A DNA stretch of 64,000 bases from Lunularia cruciata. Taxonomy: Eukaryota; Streptophyta; Marchantiopsida; Lunulariales; Lunulariaceae. The stretch spans positions 43,725,473 through 43,789,472 of the forward strand of contig OX419758.1 in assembly GCA_948567375.1 (NCBI GenBank), in the 5' to 3' direction. Position 1 is the first letter of the stretch; the number at the start of each line of letters is the position of its first letter. Positions 60,083 through 64,000 of the stretch are shown here, one piece after another. The translations under genes and the position numbers were made by a program. Below the pieces are notes generated by a model, which ran no database searches, was not told the DNA's origin, and saw only the letters and a list, made by a program, of their open reading frames with translations.

Positions 60083-61419
60083 CAATGTTAGTCGGTGCCT
60101 GTCGTTGCTCATCGTTGTTCGTTGTTGCTTGTAGCAGCTCGTAGCCGCTCGATGCAGTTGGTAGCCGCTCGAATGCTCTCATTGGCTTTGCATCCAAATG
60201 TGAAATTGCATTGCAATCAGATTCTTGATCTCTTGGTAATTTTCAATGCACTTTTGGAGTAAAATTCCATTTAATTTCTTTGTTATAGGAATGCAACTCG
60301 AATCATTTTCCATAATTCGTGCTATCTCCCTTGCCGCACTAATCTATGGAAATGAACCACCAGACCAATGCAAAACTACAAAACTCACCTGTTTAGTTTA
60401 CTCATAAGAGCATTTGCACACCAACATTCGCATTTGCAAATGATGAATTTAAATTTGAATAGTTGAGAATGGCATTTTGGATCCATAAAAAATAAATCAC
60501 ATTCTAAGAATCACACCCCAAAAAGACGTGGCAACTCTCTCAAGAAGCCACATCATCTCTTTTGACAATCATTTATTTCAATATGATAATCCTAAATATC
60601 CATAATATAGCGTGCCTGATTTTTATAAATGACCGCAAATTGTACTTGATACACTGCAAAACAATATACAAGGTGTTCATTTATTAACATCTCATCTCCT
60701 TATAGAGTTCACTAAAAATAGTTATGCTAAAAATAGTTACAAAGTTTGCTATTTATCTCCTAGACATTAGTCAAACTATTTATGAAACCCCCTGCTGTCA
60801 GCGAGTGTTGTTTAGCACTTTGAGAGATCATCTTAATAATGAGAGTCAACCTTTAAGACCCATCCTGAAGTGAGTATTTTGCTTGAAGACATATGAAGAA
60901 CTAAATATGATGCAAAGAATGCTACACTGTACATTAAAGTTGAAAGTTATGTAAATTTTGGGATTGCAACTATCTACTTGGGACTTCCTTTAGATGGAAT
61001 TGACCCTGTTTCCGTAGGATTGCTAGTGCTTTTATTCACCTATTTCATGCACAGTTATGATGAGACTCAGAATGCTTGTTGCTGTTTGGTTTTGACCTCC
61101 TATGGGCGAACTGTGTGCACTCATGCGCCTATAGATCATGCGGAGATATACTATTGTCCTCATACACTTCACTCTTTTCCATTCTCTTGCACTTATCTGT
61201 GTTTGTATTGTGTAGCTTGACCCTACGTGCACGTCCATACCAAAAACCTTCATTTGCTGTACTCTTCACTATTTCTTGTGGTTGATGACGATACGAACTT
61301 TGCTTTGCATGAAATGATATTATTTAAACACCTATGGATCCGTCGAGATCAATTTTGACATTTTTTAGAACCCACATAATGGAGTGGACGTAGAAAACCC
61401 CTAAATTCCATGTAAATAA

Positions 61420-61910
61420 TTATTGGCATTCCAAAGAAGAGTTTAACACCATATGAATTTATTCAGTAATAACTAGAGAAGGCTCTTGTTAGCTTCTTTT
61501 TCAGTCCCATTATTTTGAATTTGTGCTGTCGTCCATGCCATGTTTATATGCAAAAATACCTATTGGCAGTTTGGGGAATAGTTTAACTCTAGAAAAAACT
61601 TAGCACGAGTTATGCCTTACATGTATACAAAAATAGCTATTGGCAATTTAGAAAAGATTTACCACTAGAATGAATCAGTAAGAACTAGAGGAGGTCTTCT
61701 ATCTTCTTTTCCAGTTCCGAGTTTTGAATTTGTGGTTTAGTCCATGCGATGTATTCGTTTAAACTAAGAATTAGTGGCATCTTAGAAATAATGATTCAAT
61801 TAAAAATTACGATTAATTTAGTAATAAGCAGAGATGGTTCTTGTTAGCTTCTTTTTCAATTCCAGTATTTTAAATACCTTCTTTCGTTCATGCAATGCAT
61901 GTATACATAC
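61420..61910 (+). repeat. Degenerate tandem repeat, about three copies
   Basis: The block agcttctttttcagt...ttttgaatttgt...gtccatgc recurs near 61,490, 61,700 and 61,850. Each copy is preceded by a tattggcaRtt / agtaagaactaga block. The 60,165-61,420 stretch has no recognisable gene. Confidence 0.6.
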
Positions 61911-62137
61911 ATTGGTTAGCACTATACGAGCCTAATGGAAGTTCATTAGGCCAAAAGAACAGCGGACATAAGAAAAACAAATACTCAAATAATACTATGC
62001 CACTCGGTAACAAGATTCTTCATTTTTCTTGCCTGTTCATACAGAACTGATTAGCCATCGTAATTATAGGTTAACCTAGAGTATGACCTAGGATAAATAG
62101 AAATGGATTATCAATCAGAAATTGAGGTCTTCGTTCA

Positions 62138-62262
62138 ATATAAGATGATATTGGGGCTTAGCCCCATGTTATTATTTTTTTCTCTCCCTTGTACGGGCTT
62201 GATGGGGTCTTCCCATCCTTCGTTTTTCCTACGCGGTCGCCTTATTCTATATAAGATGATAT
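62138..62262 (-). mobile_element. Short dispersed repeat, copy C, with 14-bp flanking duplication
   Basis: A 97-bp body (62152-62248) matches, in reverse complement, the repeat at 1097-1200. It has the tggggcttagcccca hairpin, an A-rich block and the gggaagaccccatcaag and ggcgaccgcgtagg blocks. It is flanked by identical 14-mers atataagatgatat at 62138-62151 and 62249-62262. This looks like a target-site duplication of a small non-autonomous element. Confidence 0.75.
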
Positions 62263-64000
62263 ATAGGATTACAATTAGAAAGATTGAAACCTATCTAAGT
62301 TTTAAAGAGTTAAGTATAAGTATATTTTTGCTTTACTTGTATAGGTATCAGTATTATTATATTTTGGAAATTCTAATTTCTGGCGGAAATTTCTCCACTT
62401 AGCTATAGAAACCACTATTTTGACTCGATGTTCATCCAAGGAGCTCTAAAATATCAAGAAGAAATAATATTGAGATAAAGCATGAAGCTCATGATCTATT
62501 TTAAAGGAAAAAACTACTTGTTCTCTCTATAATAAGTTCGATATCTCTTGGTATTAAAAAGAAAATGTGATTATAAACATTTGGATATCATAAATCAAAA
62601 TTGAATTCATATTTTAAATTCTTGCAATCATATCATAGGTATGAATTTACATAAATACTAAAAGATCATAAATATTGTGAGGTCAACAGGTTTATCTCTT
62701 GTTATGAATATAGGGGAGGAGAGAAAAAATTTGGAAAGCTATTGAATATTATGTTTTATCTACTATGAAGATTTTGTCCTCAATGAAACAAATATTCACT
62801 AGTTCTAAAATTCTAGGAACATTTCTTAGGTGTAGATTATATAGTAATATTTACAAATGACGAAGGACTGCAAAAATTCTAGTGCGCATGCTCATTCCTG
62901 GATCCTTACGCTAAAATTTTGTACCAATGTTGAATATATATGTGTGTACAATGATACTTATCTCTCCACATGGTTCAAAAACGTCATTAGCCTCAGGATC
63001 AGTTTGAAGGTTTATATGGTAAATTATGTATTAATTTATAAACATTAAATTGACGATTTGGTGAAAGCACTCAAGTCTAATCTTTAGATTGAAAAACACT
63101 TGTATTGCTTGCTAATAAAGAGTTTTCTAATACCGTTATTGGTTTTTCCTCGTAATGATTAATTATTTATAGAAGTTCAAGATTGCTATGTGGCCAAAAA
63201 AGGAATAACATTGTTAAAGATTTGATAAATTTTTTAGCCTATTTTTATTTGCAATAGTACTAAAACCAAAGTTGTATCAATGGCAATGCTTTGAATTTAT
63301 AGTAAATTTATTAATAATCATATAAATTAGATACACAGAAAAAAATAAATACAATCACTAGTTTCATATAAAGCTACTTTAGGAAAATAGAAGGCATTTA
63401 ATCTATTTGTGAAGCATAAACTTCAAAGAAAGTTTAACTGAAAATTTAGATTAAATGATTTTAGTAAGACATTTTTTCAAATGCCAACTAATAAATAGCA
63501 AACATTATTTAATTCAGGATTTCTTGAGGAGTTATGGAGTTCGTATGGATTATAGAGTCTTAATTATATTTCTTCAAAGACATGGAGTTCATTCACTATA
63601 AAACATATCAATTTTATTTAACATTTATATCACCTCTAGAATAGTTTAATCATATTGATAAAATATTTTCTCTTATTATTATCCATTTATTATTTTTTAT
63701 GAATTCATTAACAGTCATGTACTAACTGAGAAAAAGGCTATATATTATGAGAAATTATAATTTTTATGGTGAAAAATATAAAATAATATGTTGTGAATAA
63801 TCACAAATTCATGTAAGAATCCATATCTGGCCTTTTATTGCATTTAGTAGAAGTTTTAAAGAATCAAAATTGGGTTTATTTGCTTGATTTTATTAAAGGA
63901 TAATTTTAAATTATTTTCAAAATAATTTTTTTATATGATGTGTTTACTGATATGATTTTCCTGAAATAAATAAATACAAAATAAGTTTTAATGAATATCT
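62263..64000. other. AT-rich DNA, nothing recognised
   Basis: Very AT-rich with short frames only. No terminal repeats, RNA gene or protein motif was found. Confidence 0.5.

Noticed and set aside
60978..61220. 80-aa frame with a hydrophobic, Cys-rich sequence
   Set aside because: Overlaps a comparable frame on the other strand and lies in repeat-rich DNA; nothing supports it.
1..64000. tRNA, rRNA or CRISPR features
   Set aside because: No paired A/B boxes with cloverleaf potential, no rRNA-like stretch and no regularly spaced identical repeats with unique spacers were seen. Regular repeats here are tandem.

Overview
The window is nuclear DNA from a land plant, probably a non-seed plant (bryophyte or lycophyte grade). 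The evidence is GT-AG introns, a plant omega-3 desaturase, a plant PIE1/SWR1 gene, a chromodomain-type Ty3/gypsy element and PIF/Harbinger transposons. The species cannot be fixed from the sequence alone.

Layout. 1-3.6 kb is non-coding DNA with duplicated segments, hairpins and copies of a short dispersed repeat. 3.6-6.4 kb holds an intronless omega-3 fatty acid desaturase (FAD3-like, + strand) with a probable long 5' leader that contains a degenerate tandem repeat. 6.4-7.8 kb is a convergent intergenic gap with a 28-bp perfect palindrome. 7.86-31.15 kb is one large gene on the - strand, the SWR1-type chromatin remodelling ATPase PIE1. I resolved it into 19 coding exons (10,425 nt, 3,474 aa, with every splice phase consistent). 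Its 6-kb intron 15 is packed with degenerate repeats, and intron 17 carries a near-perfect 68-nt inverted repeat. 31.15-31.75 kb is its 5' UTR and promoter.

At about 31.9 kb base composition falls sharply. 32-57.6 kb is AT-rich and dominated by transposons: decayed LTR remnants (38.6-40.5 kb), then a PIF/Harbinger element (about 45.4-56.5 kb). That element is split by a degenerate chromovirus-type Ty3/gypsy retrotransposon (47,758-55,382), which itself contains a solo LTR of its own family and a further nested insert. A second, internally deleted Harbinger relative follows (56.5-57.57 kb). 57.6-64 kb has one possible small gene (58,089-58,451) and several tandem repeats, plus another copy of the short dispersed repeat, flanked by a 14-bp direct duplication.

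The two conserved genes have unrelated jobs: one desaturates membrane fatty acids and the other deposits H2A.Z. The most interesting biology is in PIE1. Its first exon encodes a long N-terminal region resembling the NuA4 scaffold EAF1, directly upstream of the HSA domain. The segment between HSA and ATPase carries a recent tandem exon duplication. A 625-residue Ser-rich C-terminal tail is added by the last exon.
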